Shown here: piece by piece, positions 25,964-34,696 of the stretch
Layout: each line of letters opens with the position of its first letter
How positions within the stretch are numbered: position 1 is the first letter of the stretch
NCBI GenBank assembly: GCA_021738385.1
Contig: JAIPCF010000014.1
Span: 1 to 43,649, forward strand
Source of the DNA: Sulfuritalea sp.
GTDB taxonomy: Bacteria; Pseudomonadota; Gammaproteobacteria; Burkholderiales; Rhodocyclaceae
Reading direction: 5' to 3'
DNA: 43,649 bases
Notes under the pieces: model-generated
What the model saw: only the letters and a program-made list of their open reading frames with translations
Database searches by the model: none
What the model was told of the DNA's origin: nothing
Program-made: the position numbers and the translations under genes

Positions 25964-27486
25964 GTGATTTGATCAATTCATCGCTGCGTGAACTATCCGC
26001 AGCCCTTGCCGCAAAGAAAATTTCCGCTGTCGAACTTGCGACCCTGTTTCTCGACCGCGTCGAAACGCTTAACCCGACACTCAACGCCTTCATCACCACC
26101 GACCGCGAGAAAACCCTGGCCCAGGCACGCGCCGCGGACGAAACGCGAAAACTCGGCGCTGGCTCGCTTTGCGTGCCTGGAACTCCGCTGCGCGGGCAGG
26201 CAACGGCGAGCCTCCCCTTGTGCGGCATCCCTTTGGCGCACAAGGATATTTTCTGCACTCAGGGCTGGCGTACCAGTTGCGGTTCGAAGATGCTGGAAAA
26301 CTTTGTCGCACCTTATGATGCCAACGTGGTCGAAAAACTCGCCGCCGCCGGCATGGTGTCGCTGGGCAAACTAAACATGGACGAGTTCGCCATGGGTTCG
26401 TCGAACGAAGCCTCTTTCTTCGGGCCGGTGAAAAACCCGTGGGATACCGACCGCGTGCCCGGCGGCTCATCCGGCGGTTCGGCGGCGGCCGTTGCAGCGC
26501 GGCTGACACCAGCCGCCACCGGCACCGATACCGGCGGCTCGATCCGTCAACCTGCGGCAATGTGCGGCCTGACCGGAATCAAGCCGACCTACGGTGTGGT
26601 GTCGCGCTACGGCATGATCGCCTTTGCCTCCAGCCTCGACCAGGGCGGTCCCCTGGCCAAGAGCGCAGAGGATTGCGCCCTGTTGCTCGGCGCCATGGCC
26701 GGTTTCGATGCGCGCGATTCCACGTCGCTGGAACGCCCGGCCGAAGACTACAGCCGCGATCTGAGCAGGCCGCTGGATGGATTAAAAATTGGTTTGCCGA
26801 AAGAGTTTTTCGGCCCCGGCATGGACGACGATGTCCGCGTCGCGGTCGAGGCCGCCCTGACCGAATATCGCAAACTGGGCGCCACCACGGTGGACGTCTG
26901 CCTGCCCAATTCGGGATTGTCCGTACCCGCGTATTACGTCATTGCCCCGGCGGAAGCCAGCTCCAATCTCTCACGCTTTGATGGCGTGCGCTACGGCTAT
27001 CGGGCGCCCGACTACGATACGCTTGAGGAAATGTACTCGCGCAGCCGGGCACAGGGCTTCGGCTCCGAAGTAAAGCGCCGCATCCTGATGGGTACTTATG
27101 TGCTGTCCCACGGCTATTACGATGCCTACTATTTGCAGGCGCAGAAAATTCGACGCCTCATCGCCGCCGACTTTTCCGCCGCGTTTGAGCAATGCGATGT
27201 AATCATGGGGCCGACTACGCCTTCGGTGGCCTTCCCCATTGGTTCGAAAAGCACCGACCCGGTGCAAATGTACCTGTCGGACATCTACACCGTTTCCGCC
27301 AATCTGGCCGGACTGCCGGGCATTTCCGTGCCTTGCGGTTTCGGCGCAGGGCAACCGGACAAACCGATGCCGGTGGGTCTGCAAATCATCGGGAAGTGGT
27401 TCGATGAGGCCAGAATGTTGAATGTTGCACACCAATACCAGCAAGTTACCGACTGGCATACGCGAATGCCGGAGGTGACAAAATGA
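25960..27486 (+). CDS. gatA: Glutamyl-tRNA(Gln) amidotransferase subunit A
   Basis: A 508-residue amidase-signature enzyme that releases ammonia from glutamine for tRNA-dependent amidation. The Lys-cisSer-Ser triad is present: Lys95 in AHKDIF, Ser170/171 in GGSSGGSAA and Ser194 in [11 protein letters not shown]. Residues about 65-84 ([20 protein letters not shown]) look longer than the short loop I expect between the N-terminal helix and [11 protein letters not shown]. The DNA there (26149-26212) contains a near-copy of the dispersed 14-mer and a hairpin. The frame is kept, so the enzyme is probably functional. 4-nt overlaps join it to gatC and gatB. Confidence 0.93.
26149..26212. repeat. Near-copy of the dispersed motif plus hairpin inside gatA
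   Basis: AAACTCGGCGCTGG (26149-26162) is one mismatch from the reverse complement of the 14-mer. It abuts a nested palindrome: GGCTCGC (26161-26167) with GCGAGCC (26206-26212), and GCCTG (26175-26179) with CAGGC (26197-26201). The layout resembles a small REP-like insertion kept in frame. Confidence 0.45.
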
Positions 27487-28931
27487 GCTGGGAAGTCGTT
27501 ATCGGGCTGGAAACTCACGCCCAACTGAGGACACAAGCAAAGATATTTTCCGGTAGCAGCATCGCTTTTGGGGCCGAACCAAACGCGCAGGCCAACGCCG
27601 TGGATATTGCCCTGCCTGGTGTTCTGCCCGTACTCAATCGCGAGGCCGTGGTTTGCGCCATCAAGCTGGGTCTGGCGGTCGGTGCCCAGATTGCGCCGCG
27701 CTCCATATTCGCCCGCAAGAACTACTTCTATCCGGATCTGCCCAAGGGCTATCAGATCAGCCAGTTCGAGATCCCGGTGGTCATGGGCGGCGGGCTCGCC
27801 ATAAAAGTCGGCGCTGGCAACACGGCAGCTGACAAGTACGTGCGCCTGACCCGCGCCCATCTCGAAGAGGATGCAGGCAAGTCACTGCACGAAGACTTCC
27901 ACGGTCGCACCGGCATTGATCTGAACCGGGCCGGCACGCCGCTGCTGGAAATCGTCACCGAACCGGACATGTGCTCGTCCACCGAGGCCGTTGCCTATGC
28001 CCGGACCTTGCACGCCCTGGTGCAATGGATCGGCATTTGCGACGGCAACATGCAGGAAGGCTCGTTCCGCTGCGACGCCAATGTCTCGGTGCGCCGCCCT
28101 GGCGAGCCACTCGGTACCCGCCGCGAGATCAAGAACCTGAACTCCTTCCGCTTCATGCAGCAGGCCATCGACTTTGAAGTGCAGTGGCAGATCAACGAAA
28201 TCGAGGAAGGCCGGGCCATCCGGCAGGCCACCGTGCTATTCGATCCCGAAACGGGAGAAACGCGCTCCATGCGCAGCAAGGAAGACGCGCACGATTACCG
28301 CTACTTCCCCGACCCCGACCTGCTGCCGCTGGAAATTACCCCTGACTGGATCGCGCAGATTCAATCCGAACTGCCCGAGTTGCCGCAAGCCATGAAGCAG
28401 CGCTTTGAAACCGAGCTCGGCTTGTCGCCCTATGACGCGGCAACACTCACCGCTTCGCGCGAAATGGCTGCATATTTCGAAGCGGTGCTCGATGTGGCCG
28501 GCAAGGAGAATGCCAAGCCGGCAGCAAACTGGGTGATGGGCGAACTCGCAGCCCGGCTCAACAAGGAAGACAAGGAAGTTCCGGCGGCGCCCGTGTCCGC
28601 TATCCAGCTCGCCGGAATTATTCGCCGCGTTGCCGACAACACGATTTCCAACAAGATCGCGCGCGACGTGTTCGAGGCACTGTGGAATGGTGAAGCTGCG
28701 GACGCAGATGCGGTCATCGAAGCCCGCGGCTGGAAACAGATCACCGATACCGGCGCAATCGACGCGCTGGTCGATGAAGTGCTTGCGGCCAACCAGAAAT
28801 CTGTCGATGAATACCGCGCCGGCAAGGAAAAGGCCTTCAACGCGCTTGTCGGCCAGGCAATGAAAGCCACCCGAGGCAAGGCCAATCCGCAACAGGTCAC
28901 TGAGTTGCTGAAAAAGAAACTCGGCGGCTGA
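27483..28931 (+). CDS. gatB: Aspartyl/glutamyl-tRNA amidotransferase subunit B
   Basis: A 482-residue GatB, which binds the misacylated tRNA and activates its carboxylate. It begins [20 protein letters not shown], and includes [14 protein letters not shown]-like ([19 protein letters not shown]), [15 protein letters not shown] and [13 protein letters not shown]. The C-terminal YqeY/tail domain (about 330-482) ends [16 protein letters not shown]. All regions are present and the length is normal. An opposite-strand copy of the dispersed 14-mer (27804-27817) codes here for Lys-Val-Gly-Ala-Gly. Confidence 0.95.
   Translation: MSWEVVIGLETHAQLRTQAKIFSGSSIAFGAEPNAQANAVDIALPGVLPVLNREAVVCAIKLGLAVGAQIAPRSIFARKNYFYPDLPKGYQISQFEIPVVMGGGLAIKVGAGNTAADKYVRLTRAHLEEDAGKSLHEDFHGRTGIDLNRAGTPLLEIVTEPDMCSSTEAVAYARTLHALVQWIGICDGNMQEGSFRCDANVSVRRPGEPLGTRREIKNLNSFRFMQQAIDFEVQWQINEIEEGRAIRQATVLFDPETGETRSMRSKEDAHDYRYFPDPDLLPLEITPDWIAQIQSELPELPQAMKQRFETELGLSPYDAATLTASREMAAYFEAVLDVAGKENAKPAANWVMGELAARLNKEDKEVPAAPVSAIQLAGIIRRVADNTISNKIARDVFEALWNGEAADADAVIEARGWKQITDTGAIDALVDEVLAANQKSVDEYRAGKEKAFNALVGQAMKATRGKANPQQVTELLKKKLGG
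27804..27817 (-). repeat. Dispersed 14-mer CCAGCGCCGACTTT, copy 6
   Basis: Exact copy on the minus strand, inside plus-strand gatB. The gene reads it as AAA-GTC-GGC-GCT-GG, in a different frame sense from the other coding copies. Confidence 0.8.
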
Positions 28932-28971
28932 CAAGCCGTCCCGGCGCAACCGAAAACAGGGAAAGCTGTCC

Positions 28972-30537
28972 ATGATTCAATCCCGGGTATTTGTTCTTTA
29001 CACGGGCGGCACCATCGGCATGGCGCCGTCGAACCCGGAGGACCCGGAAAGCCCGCTGGCGCCGCAGCCCTTGGAGAACTTGCTCGATTTCGTTCCCGGC
29101 ATCCACGGTAGATCGACCGGTAAGCCTGAGCGGGAGAGAAGTACCAGTACGCCATATTTTGAACTAGCCAACAGCAACCGGATTGAGCTCGGCTTCGCCA
29201 GCCTGACAGAGCCGGTTGATTCCACCGATATCGGACCCGCCGAATGGAAGGAAATCGCCGAGAAGATTGCCGCGCAATACGACCACTTTGACGGTTTCGT
29301 TGTTCTGCACGGCACCGATACCATGGCCTTCACTTCCTCGGCCTTGAGTTTCATATTCGAGAATCTCGGTAAGCCGGTGGTCCTTACCGGATCTCAACTG
29401 CCCATTTCAGCGGTTGGCACGGATGCGGTACCGAACTTCATCAACGCCGTTTGCCTGGCTGGCTACAAAGCCTCAAAGCTTCCTCTTGTCCCCGAAGTCG
29501 TAATCGTATTTGCCGATCGGATTCTGCGCGGCTGTCGCGCCAGCAAAGTGAGCACCTCTGATAGCGCGGGCTTCGATTCGCCCAATTTCCCACGCCTTGG
29601 CGATATCGGCGGGCACATCACTGTCAACACTGAATACGTTCTGCCATCGCCCGCGACAGACAAAAAGTTTTTCGTCAGAACCGGCTTGGTAGACAAGGTG
29701 TCAAGTATCAGTCTCTTCCCCGGCTTTTCAAACCGGCAGATGCAAAAACAGTTTCTCGATCCGGCCGTTGAAGGCCTGATCATGCGCAGCTATGGCTCCG
29801 GGAATGTACCCAAAAATCCCGCTTTCCAGAAAACGCTACAGCGCGCCATCAAGGGCGAATCAATGGCGGGGGCAGCGGTCAATGGCGGCCGTCTTGTCGT
29901 CAACCTGTCGCAATGCAGCTTCGGCAGCGTGGATATGGGCCGCTATGAATCCAGTTCCGGCCTGCTGGAAGCCGGCGTGATATCCGGTCTGGACATGACA
30001 CCCGAGGCGGCGCTGACCAAGCTGATGTGGGTCCTCGGTACGCAGCCCGCTCAGGAGCGAAGAAGCCAAATGCAGATTTCCCAGCGAGGAGAACAGACTG
30101 AGAACGTGTTTGATTTGCGCTTTCACGACAAATCCCAAGAGCATGCTGCAGGAATCATTTCCTGCGCCTCAAGCCCGGACCCGCGCCTGGATCGAAGTCA
30201 CATTTCCCGGGCCATGCTGCATCTCGTCGGCCTTCAAGTTGAAAATGTAGAGGCCGGTGTAGAGATTCGCATTCGCACGTTCATGAATCCGCCGTCGGCA
30301 AGCGCGAACTCCTGCCCCGATGCTGACGAACAACGCGTAACCGGTTTCACTTTCCGAAAAGAAGCATCACGACCCATGCAGACTTACATCAGGAATATCA
30401 CCCACAAGACCCGCAGCCTCCTGGGTAATGGCGATGTCGTTCTGACGCTATTCAGCGATGTGAAAAAGGGTGACTTCTGGGTGCCCGTGCAGATCAACTT
30501 CAACGGCTTGCATATCTCGATAACCGCGAGAGCCTAG
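28972..30537 (+). CDS. L-asparaginase-family protein with a C-terminal extension
   Basis: A 521-residue protein. Residues about 5-360 form a type I asparaginase: YTGGTIGM (nucleophile Thr near 11-14), HGTDTMAFT (113-121, Thr115/Asp116), LTGSQLPI and YGSGNVP. Typical cytoplasmic asparaginases end near 330-350, so residues about 365-521 are extra. That part includes ENVFDLRFHDKSQEH, LVGLQVENVEAGVEIRIRTF and a late FWVPVQINFNGLHISITARA; I do not recognise it. It lacks a signal peptide and should be cytoplasmic. It follows gatB by 40 bp and may be co-transcribed, which pairs asparagine breakdown with possible tRNA-dependent asparagine formation. Confidence 0.82.
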   Translation: MIQSRVFVLYTGGTIGMAPSNPEDPESPLAPQPLENLLDFVPGIHGRSTGKPERERSTSTPYFELANSNRIELGFASLTEPVDSTDIGPAEWKEIAEKIAAQYDHFDGFVVLHGTDTMAFTSSALSFIFENLGKPVVLTGSQLPISAVGTDAVPNFINAVCLAGYKASKLPLVPEVVIVFADRILRGCRASKVSTSDSAGFDSPNFPRLGDIGGHITVNTEYVLPSPATDKKFFVRTGLVDKVSSISLFPGFSNRQMQKQFLDPAVEGLIMRSYGSGNVPKNPAFQKTLQRAIKGESMAGAAVNGGRLVVNLSQCSFGSVDMGRYESSSGLLEAGVISGLDMTPEAALTKLMWVLGTQPAQERRSQMQISQRGEQTENVFDLRFHDKSQEHAAGIISCASSPDPRLDRSHISRAMLHLVGLQVENVEAGVEIRIRTFMNPPSASANSCPDADEQRVTGFTFRKEASRPMQTYIRNITHKTRSLLGNGDVVLTLFSDVKKGDFWVPVQINFNGLHISITARA

Positions 30538-30582
30538 CAAAGCGGCACCCCTTGCCCGACTCCACAGGCTCGTGCGAGCAGC

Positions 30583-31194
30583 TTACTGCTTGCCGGTGAG
30601 CTCCAGATAGCGCTTCTTCTCATCCGCAAATCGCTCTCGAACCTCGTCCATCTCCTTGAGCTTGGCAGCCACGGCCGTTTGCTGCGCCTTGATTTCCTTG
30701 TCGTTGTCGCGGAAATCTGCCTTGACTGAATCGGGCAGAGGCTTGCCTTTATAAAACTCCTTGTCGGCCTCCAGTTTCTTTCGGGTCTTGTTCGCCTCGT
30801 CAAGCCTGCGCTGTGCCTGATCCATATTGTTTTTCAGTTCCTCCAAGGCTCGATCCCTTGCCGAATCGATATCCTTGCCGCTGGAGTAGGTGGACAGCAA
30901 CGCCAGGGTCTTGCGGCGCTCCTCGGCGACCTTCTTGGCTGCTTCTTCCTTCTTCGCCATTTCTGCATCGCGGCGCGCCTGCTGCTCTGCCGTCAGCGGT
31001 GCCTCGACAACTTTCGAGACGAAGCCGCGATGATCGCGCTCCTCATAGGCTCGCCCCTGGCAGACGGTGGGCAGGAAGTCGCCGCAGACCTTGCGCCCAT
31101 TGGCGTCATCGCAGCAATAAATACGCGTCTGCGCCAGGGCGCTGGAAGCAAGGAAGGCTGAAGAAACTAACAGCAAGGCGGAAATCAGGCGCAT
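30583..31194 (-). CDS. Exported coiled-coil protein with a cysteine-rich head
   Basis: A 203-residue protein. A signal peptide (about 1-21, ending ALA-QT) is followed by a short cysteine-containing head (IYCCDDANGRKVCGDFLPTVCQGRAYEERD, split about 25-40 and 41-54). This head recalls DUF4124-type domains. Two coiled-coil regions follow (about 68-100 and 118-200), very rich in Lys, Glu and Ala. It is probably periplasmic; four cysteines could form disulfides. The function is unknown. It converges with the asparaginase gene and lies on the same strand as pyrE, downstream of it. Confidence 0.7.
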   Translation of the reverse strand: MRLISALLLVSSAFLASSALAQTRIYCCDDANGRKVCGDFLPTVCQGRAYEERDHRGFVSKVVEAPLTAEQQARRDAEMAKKEEAAKKVAEERRKTLALLSTYSSGKDIDSARDRALEELKNNMDQAQRRLDEANKTRKKLEADKEFYKGKPLPDSVKADFRDNDKEIKAQQTAVAAKLKEMDEVRERFADEKKRYLELTGKQ

Positions 31195-31225
31195 GGGGTA
31201 TCTCCCTGGAGAGGTATCGTAGGCA

Positions 31226-31894
31226 TCAGTCTATGCCATAGCGGGCACGGTAGGCGCTCACGGCAGCAAGCTTGCTTTCAAGTTCCGGGTGGCCGGACAG
31301 ATATTCGATCAAATCGGTGAGGCTTGCAATACTAATGACGGGAATGCCAAAGATCTTCTCGGTTTCCTGTACAGCCGAGAGTGCGCTCTGTCCTCGTTCC
31401 TGTCGATCAAGCGCGATGACCACGGCAGCGGGTGTGGCGCCTGCATTGCGGATCAAATCGACCGACTCGCGCACCGAAGTCCCGGCAGATATCACGTCGT
31501 CAATGATCAACACTCGCCCTGTCAAAGGCGCGCCGACCAGCGTGCCACCCTCGCCGTGATCCTTGGTTTCCTTGCGGTTGTAGGCGTAGGGCGTGTTGCG
31601 CCCGGACCCGGCCAAAGCCATGGCGGTGCCTGCAGCCAATGGAATGCCCTTGTAGGCCGGCCCGAACAGCACGTCAAACTGCAGATTGGCAGCAAGGATT
31701 CGGCGCGAATAAAAGTCACACAAACGCGACAGGGAATCCCCGTCGTTAAACAACCCGGCATTGAAAAAATAGGGACTCGACCTCCCCGCTTTGGTAGTGA
31801 ATTCACCAAAGCGCAGCACGCCCTGTTCGCAGGCGAAGGCGATAAACTCACGGCTCAACTCGCTGGCGACGGTAATAGCAGCGTTCGCATTCAT
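31226..31894 (-). CDS. pyrE: Orotate phosphoribosyltransferase
   Basis: A 222-residue enzyme of pyrimidine synthesis that joins orotate to PRPP. Signature parts are [18 protein letters not shown], the flexible loop [15 protein letters not shown] with catalytic lysines, and the PRPP-binding [13 protein letters not shown]. The ATG at 31894 gives the usual N-terminal length; another in-frame ATG at 31903 would add three residues. It is head-to-head with xth, with only about 26 bp between start codons, so the promoters must overlap each other or the opposite coding region. Confidence 0.92.
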   Translation of the reverse strand: MNANAAITVASELSREFIAFACEQGVLRFGEFTTKAGRSSPYFFNAGLFNDGDSLSRLCDFYSRRILAANLQFDVLFGPAYKGIPLAAGTAMALAGSGRNTPYAYNRKETKDHGEGGTLVGAPLTGRVLIIDDVISAGTSVRESVDLIRNAGATPAAVVIALDRQERGQSALSAVQETEKIFGIPVISIASLTDLIEYLSGHPELESKLAAVSAYRARYGID

Positions 31895-31920
31895 CAGTAA
31901 CATTCTACATGTTCAAACAC

Positions 31921-32718
31921 ATGCTCCGAATACTCAGTCTGAATCTAAATGGTATCCGTTCTGCCGCCAGCAAGGGTTTCTTCGAGTGGATGGCAACGCA
32001 ACAGCCCGATATCGTCTGCGTTCAGGAACTCAAGGCACAGCTTTCGGATCTGACTCCCGCGCTACTTGCGCCCGCTGGTTACCAAGGCTACTTTCACACG
32101 GCGGAGAAGAAAGGCTACAGCGGTGTCGGCATTTATTCCCGCAAAGCTCCCGATCGCGTTGTCGAAGGTTTTGGCAATCCTGAATTTGATGCCGAAGGAC
32201 GTTACCTGCAAGCGGATTTCGGCAACTTGTCGGTCATCTCGCTCTACCTGCCTTCAGGATCGAGTTCTGATGAGAGGCAGCAAGCCAAATTTCGCTTTCT
32301 CGACCAGTTTCAGCCACAACTCGAACGCCTGGCTCATGAAGCAAAGCGCGGCAAGCGCGAGATTCTGCTGTGTGGTGACTGGAACATAGCGCATCAGGCA
32401 GTTGACCTCAAGAACTGGAAATCCAACCAGAAGAACTCCGGCTTCCTGCCCGAGGAACGCGCCTGGCTGTCGTCGGTTTTTGATGATCTGGGCTGGGTGG
32501 ACGTGCATCGCCGTCTGTTGCCTGACGCTGGCGGTGAGGCCTACACATGGTGGTCAAACCGCGGTCAGGCATGGGCCAAAAATGTTGGTTGGCGCATCGA
32601 CTACCAGATAGCCACACCAGGACTAGCCGCCGCCGCCCGCCATGTCACGGTGTACAAGGATCAGCGCTTTTCTGATCATGCACCGCTGACGGTTGACTAC
32701 GAGCTTCCATCAATATGA
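31921..32718 (+). CDS. xth: Exodeoxyribonuclease III / AP endonuclease
   Basis: A 265-residue Mg-dependent exonuclease/AP endonuclease of base-excision repair. LRILSLNLNGIRSAASKGF (start), CVQELKAQ (metal-binding Glu), GYSGVGIYSR, CGDWNIAHQAVDLKNWK and the C-terminal FSDHAPLTVDYE (catalytic Asp-His) are all present. The ATG at 31921 matches the family start; an in-frame ATG at 31909 is also possible. Neither has a clear ribosome-binding site. The divergent pyrE start lies just upstream. Confidence 0.92.
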   Translation: MLRILSLNLNGIRSAASKGFFEWMATQQPDIVCVQELKAQLSDLTPALLAPAGYQGYFHTAEKKGYSGVGIYSRKAPDRVVEGFGNPEFDAEGRYLQADFGNLSVISLYLPSGSSSDERQQAKFRFLDQFQPQLERLAHEAKRGKREILLCGDWNIAHQAVDLKNWKSNQKNSGFLPEERAWLSSVFDDLGWVDVHRRLLPDAGGEAYTWWSNRGQAWAKNVGWRIDYQIATPGLAAAARHVTVYKDQRFSDHAPLTVDYELPSI

Positions 32719-32801
32719 CGTGGGGCATTGCGGCGTCGCGACAAAGTCGGTAGCCTTCACATATTGGTCTTTCAATTGATTCTTCAACTCAGGAGAAAAG
32801 C

Positions 32802-33113
32802 ATGAGCGATATGAGCGATGTCACCAAAGACAAACTGATTTCCGATGTAAAGCTGGTGATTGCCGATACCGAAGAGCTATTGCGCGCTACAGCGGGCCAG
32901 ACAGGTGAGAAAATCGCCGAAATCCGCGCGAAAACCCAGGATCGGCTGGCAGCTGCCAAGATCAAAATGGCTGACGCTGAGGCGGCGATTGTGGACAAAG
33001 CCAAGCAGGCCGGTCGTGCCGCTGATGACTATGTTCATGACAATCCCTGGCGCTCGGTGGGTATTGCTGCCGGCGCCGGTGTCATTGTCGGCCTGCTGAT
33101 AGGCCGGCGCTGA
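32802..33113 (+). CDS. DUF883/ElaB-YqjD family membrane protein
   Basis: A 103-residue protein. A long charged helix (about 5-75, including IADTEELLRATAGQTGEKIAE) leads to DNPWRSVGIAAGAGVIVGLLIGRR, the C-terminal membrane-anchor signature of the ElaB/YgaM/YqjD family. E. coli YqjD binds stationary-phase ribosomes at the inner membrane. AGGAGAAAAGC precedes the ATG. It leads a tight four-gene cluster with YqjE-, YqjK- and LETM1-like-region genes. Confidence 0.9.
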   Translation: MSDMSDVTKDKLISDVKLVIADTEELLRATAGQTGEKIAEIRAKTQDRLAAAKIKMADAEAAIVDKAKQAGRAADDYVHDNPWRSVGIAAGAGVIVGLLIGRR

Positions 33114-33121
33114 AAACTGAC

Positions 33122-33535
33122 ATGAGTGAAGGAGGCGAAGGGGAGCCGGTTCAGCACGGCTTGTTCGCTTCGGCCAAGGGCTTGCTTGCCACGTGCGTAA
33201 GCCTGCTCCACAATCGTTTCGAACTTTTCAGCGTTGAGCTCGCCGAAGAAAAAGCACGACTTTTCTCGATGCTCGCCTACGGTGGAGCAGCATTTCTATG
33301 TATTGCTGCAGGCTTGATCTTCCTGGCCGTTTTTCTCACGGTGATGCTGTGGGACACCAACAGATTATTGGCATTGGGAGTCTTTTCGGCGTTGTTCCTT
33401 GGGGCTGGCTTGACCAGCCTGGTTCTGGCTATGAGCTTGGGCCGCTCCGGTTCAAAGCTGTTTTCGGCGAGCCTTGCGGAGTTGCGCAAGGATCATGAGT
33501 CTCTTTCGTCTGGCGAAGCCCCTAAATCCTTGTGA
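33122..33535 (+). CDS. YqjE/phage-holin-family-3-like membrane protein
   Basis: A 137-residue protein with two adjacent membrane helices (about 54-77 and 82-104). A preceding amphipathic helix reads HNRFELFSVELAEEKARL, typical of the YqjE family (Pfam phage holin 3_6 superfamily). Such proteins sit next to DUF883 genes in many proteobacteria and are thought to act in stationary-phase membrane or stress physiology. It follows the DUF883 gene by 8 bp and overlaps the next gene by 4 nt (GTGA). Confidence 0.85.
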   Translation: MSEGGEGEPVQHGLFASAKGLLATCVSLLHNRFELFSVELAEEKARLFSMLAYGGAAFLCIAAGLIFLAVFLTVMLWDTNRLLALGVFSALFLGAGLTSLVLAMSLGRSGSKLFSASLAELRKDHESLSSGEAPKSL

Positions 33536-33837
33536 GCTTATCAGCCATTGAATTCGCACTGAAAAAGCAACGGCTCCAGATTGCCGGTGAGGGTTTGCGT
33601 GCCGACATCGGTAGATATTCTGCCGGGCTGTCACCTGTCTTCAACGCAGGAGACTACGTCGTGAATGGTGCCCATTGGGTGCGCCGCAATCCGCAATTTC
33701 TGGTGGCGGCTAGCGTTGCACTGATTGTAGTTCGACCAAAAACCGCCTGGCGCATGGCGCGTCGTGCTTTTTTTGCTTGGCAGATCTGGAGGAAACTGGA
33801 CAAGTTTCTAGTGCGCCAGTTAAAGTCGTCGACCTGA
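33532..33837 (+). CDS. YqjK-like protein
   Basis: A 101-residue protein starting at a GTG that overlaps the YqjE-like stop (GTGA). It begins SLSAIEFALKKQRLQIAGE, as YqjK proteins do, and has one hydrophobic segment (about 57-67, QFLVAASVALIVV) followed by a basic, aromatic C-terminus (KTAWRMARRAFFAWQIWRKL). The function is unknown. It completes the ElaB/YqjD-YqjE-YqjK trio seen in other proteobacteria. Confidence 0.75.
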   Translation: MSLSAIEFALKKQRLQIAGEGLRADIGRYSAGLSPVFNAGDYVVNGAHWVRRNPQFLVAASVALIVVRPKTAWRMARRAFFAWQIWRKLDKFLVRQLKSST

Positions 33838-33838
33838 A

Positions 33839-34198
33839 ATGGCCGCCCGGGATGTTCCGCCACCTAGAGAGATGAAGCAGGCCCGTAGGTCAAATTCATT
33901 GGTGACTCGAATCAGGATCCAGCCCAATTGGATAAACAACGCAATCGCTGCGCAGAACCGTGAGCGGATAAAATTGGTCAGCGAACTAGCTACAGTAAGA
34001 GGCCTGATGCCTTTGCTGATGAAACCCAGAAACGGTAATCGCTGGTCGATGGATGAACGGGCGGAGCTTCAACAACAGTTGCGAGCCTTGGCCCATGCCT
34101 CTCCGTATCTATTGGCCATGGTCCTGCCGGGTTCTTTCGTTGCGCTGCCCGCGCTAGCCTGGTGGCTGGATCGTCGCCGCCAGAATCGCGCTTCCTAG
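33839..34198 (+). CDS. Small protein with a LETM1-like C-terminal segment
   Basis: A 119-residue protein one base after the YqjK-like stop. The N-terminal third is basic and unstructured-looking. The rest (LATVRGLMPLLMKPRN, then SPYLLAMVLPGSFVALPALAWWLDRRR) resembles small proteobacterial proteins whose LLPGSF-LP-L-WW core recalls the LETM1 ribosome-binding region. The membrane topology is unclear; the hydrophobic part is about 92-113. If the similarity is real, both ends of this cluster would encode ribosome- and membrane-associated factors. The assignment is tentative. Confidence 0.6.
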   Translation: MAARDVPPPREMKQARRSNSLVTRIRIQPNWINNAIAAQNRERIKLVSELATVRGLMPLLMKPRNGNRWSMDERAELQQQLRALAHASPYLLAMVLPGSFVALPALAWWLDRRRQNRAS

Positions 34199-34221
34199 TA
34201 ACAAAATCAAACCAACTCAAA

Positions 34222-34238
34222 GCCATTTCAGATGGCTG
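34222..34238 (+). terminator. Possible hairpin after the DUF883 cluster
   Basis: AGCCAT-TTCAG-ATGGCT is a 6-bp stem with a 5-nt loop about 24 bases after the last stop codon of the cluster. It has no following T tract, so it is only a weak terminator candidate. Confidence 0.3.
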
Positions 34239-34331
34239 ACGCTCAGCATTGCTAGCGCTCAATCGTTATGACAATACCCGGATAGACATGCCCCATGAAT
34301 TCAAGGGGAATGATGGCCAGTCTGGATTGGC

Positions 34332-34550
34332 TTACTTCAGCGCTTCGCTGAGATCCTTGTCGCTGACCTTTCCCGACCGGTGCAGCCAAAGCAAAATTGC
34401 CAGCGGTTTTGGAATATTGCGGCCCGATTCATAGCGAGAACCTCCGGACTGGGTGACGCCGTACCTCGCCCAGAAATCCTTCTGATTAGTATTTGTTTTC
34501 TTCCGGTCTGTCGCGATGTCACTGAAGTCGAGTTTCTTTTTTCGGGCCAT
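34332..34550 (-). CDS. Small helix-turn-helix protein
   Basis: A 72-residue protein. The core NQKDFWARYGVTQSGGSRYE, then SGRNIPKPLAILLWLHRSG, is a compact XRE/phage-type helix-turn-helix with the recognisable VTQSGGSRYESGR helix pair. The N-terminus is lysine-rich. AAGGAG lies eight bases before the ATG. It stands alone between the DUF883 cluster and a membrane-protein gene, with no obvious partner, so its target is unknown. The family is common in betaproteobacteria, often near metabolic genes. Confidence 0.75.
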   Translation of the reverse strand: MARKKKLDFSDIATDRKKTNTNQKDFWARYGVTQSGGSRYESGRNIPKPLAILLWLHRSGKVSDKDLSEALK

Positions 34551-34696
34551 GTCATTCTCCTTAAGGTGGGGGAGTGAGTTGCTATGCTAGCTTTTTTCCG
34601 TCACCTTGGTATGCGTTTCGGGCAAAAATCGGAGTTTCTCCTCGCTGGCTGACCGATAACCACATTCTGAAATCTGAAACAGATTGATGGCGCTGA

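Noticed and set aside
27166-27180. GCCGCCGACTTTTC in gatA as another copy of the dispersed word
   Set aside because: It lacks the AGC of the core and codes for the ordinary Ala-Ala-Asp-Phe of the enzyme, so it is probably coincidence.
30568-30579. GCTCG-TG-CGAGC hairpin between the convergent asparaginase and coiled-coil genes as a terminator
   Set aside because: The stem is only 5 bp with a 2-nt loop and there is no T tract on either side.
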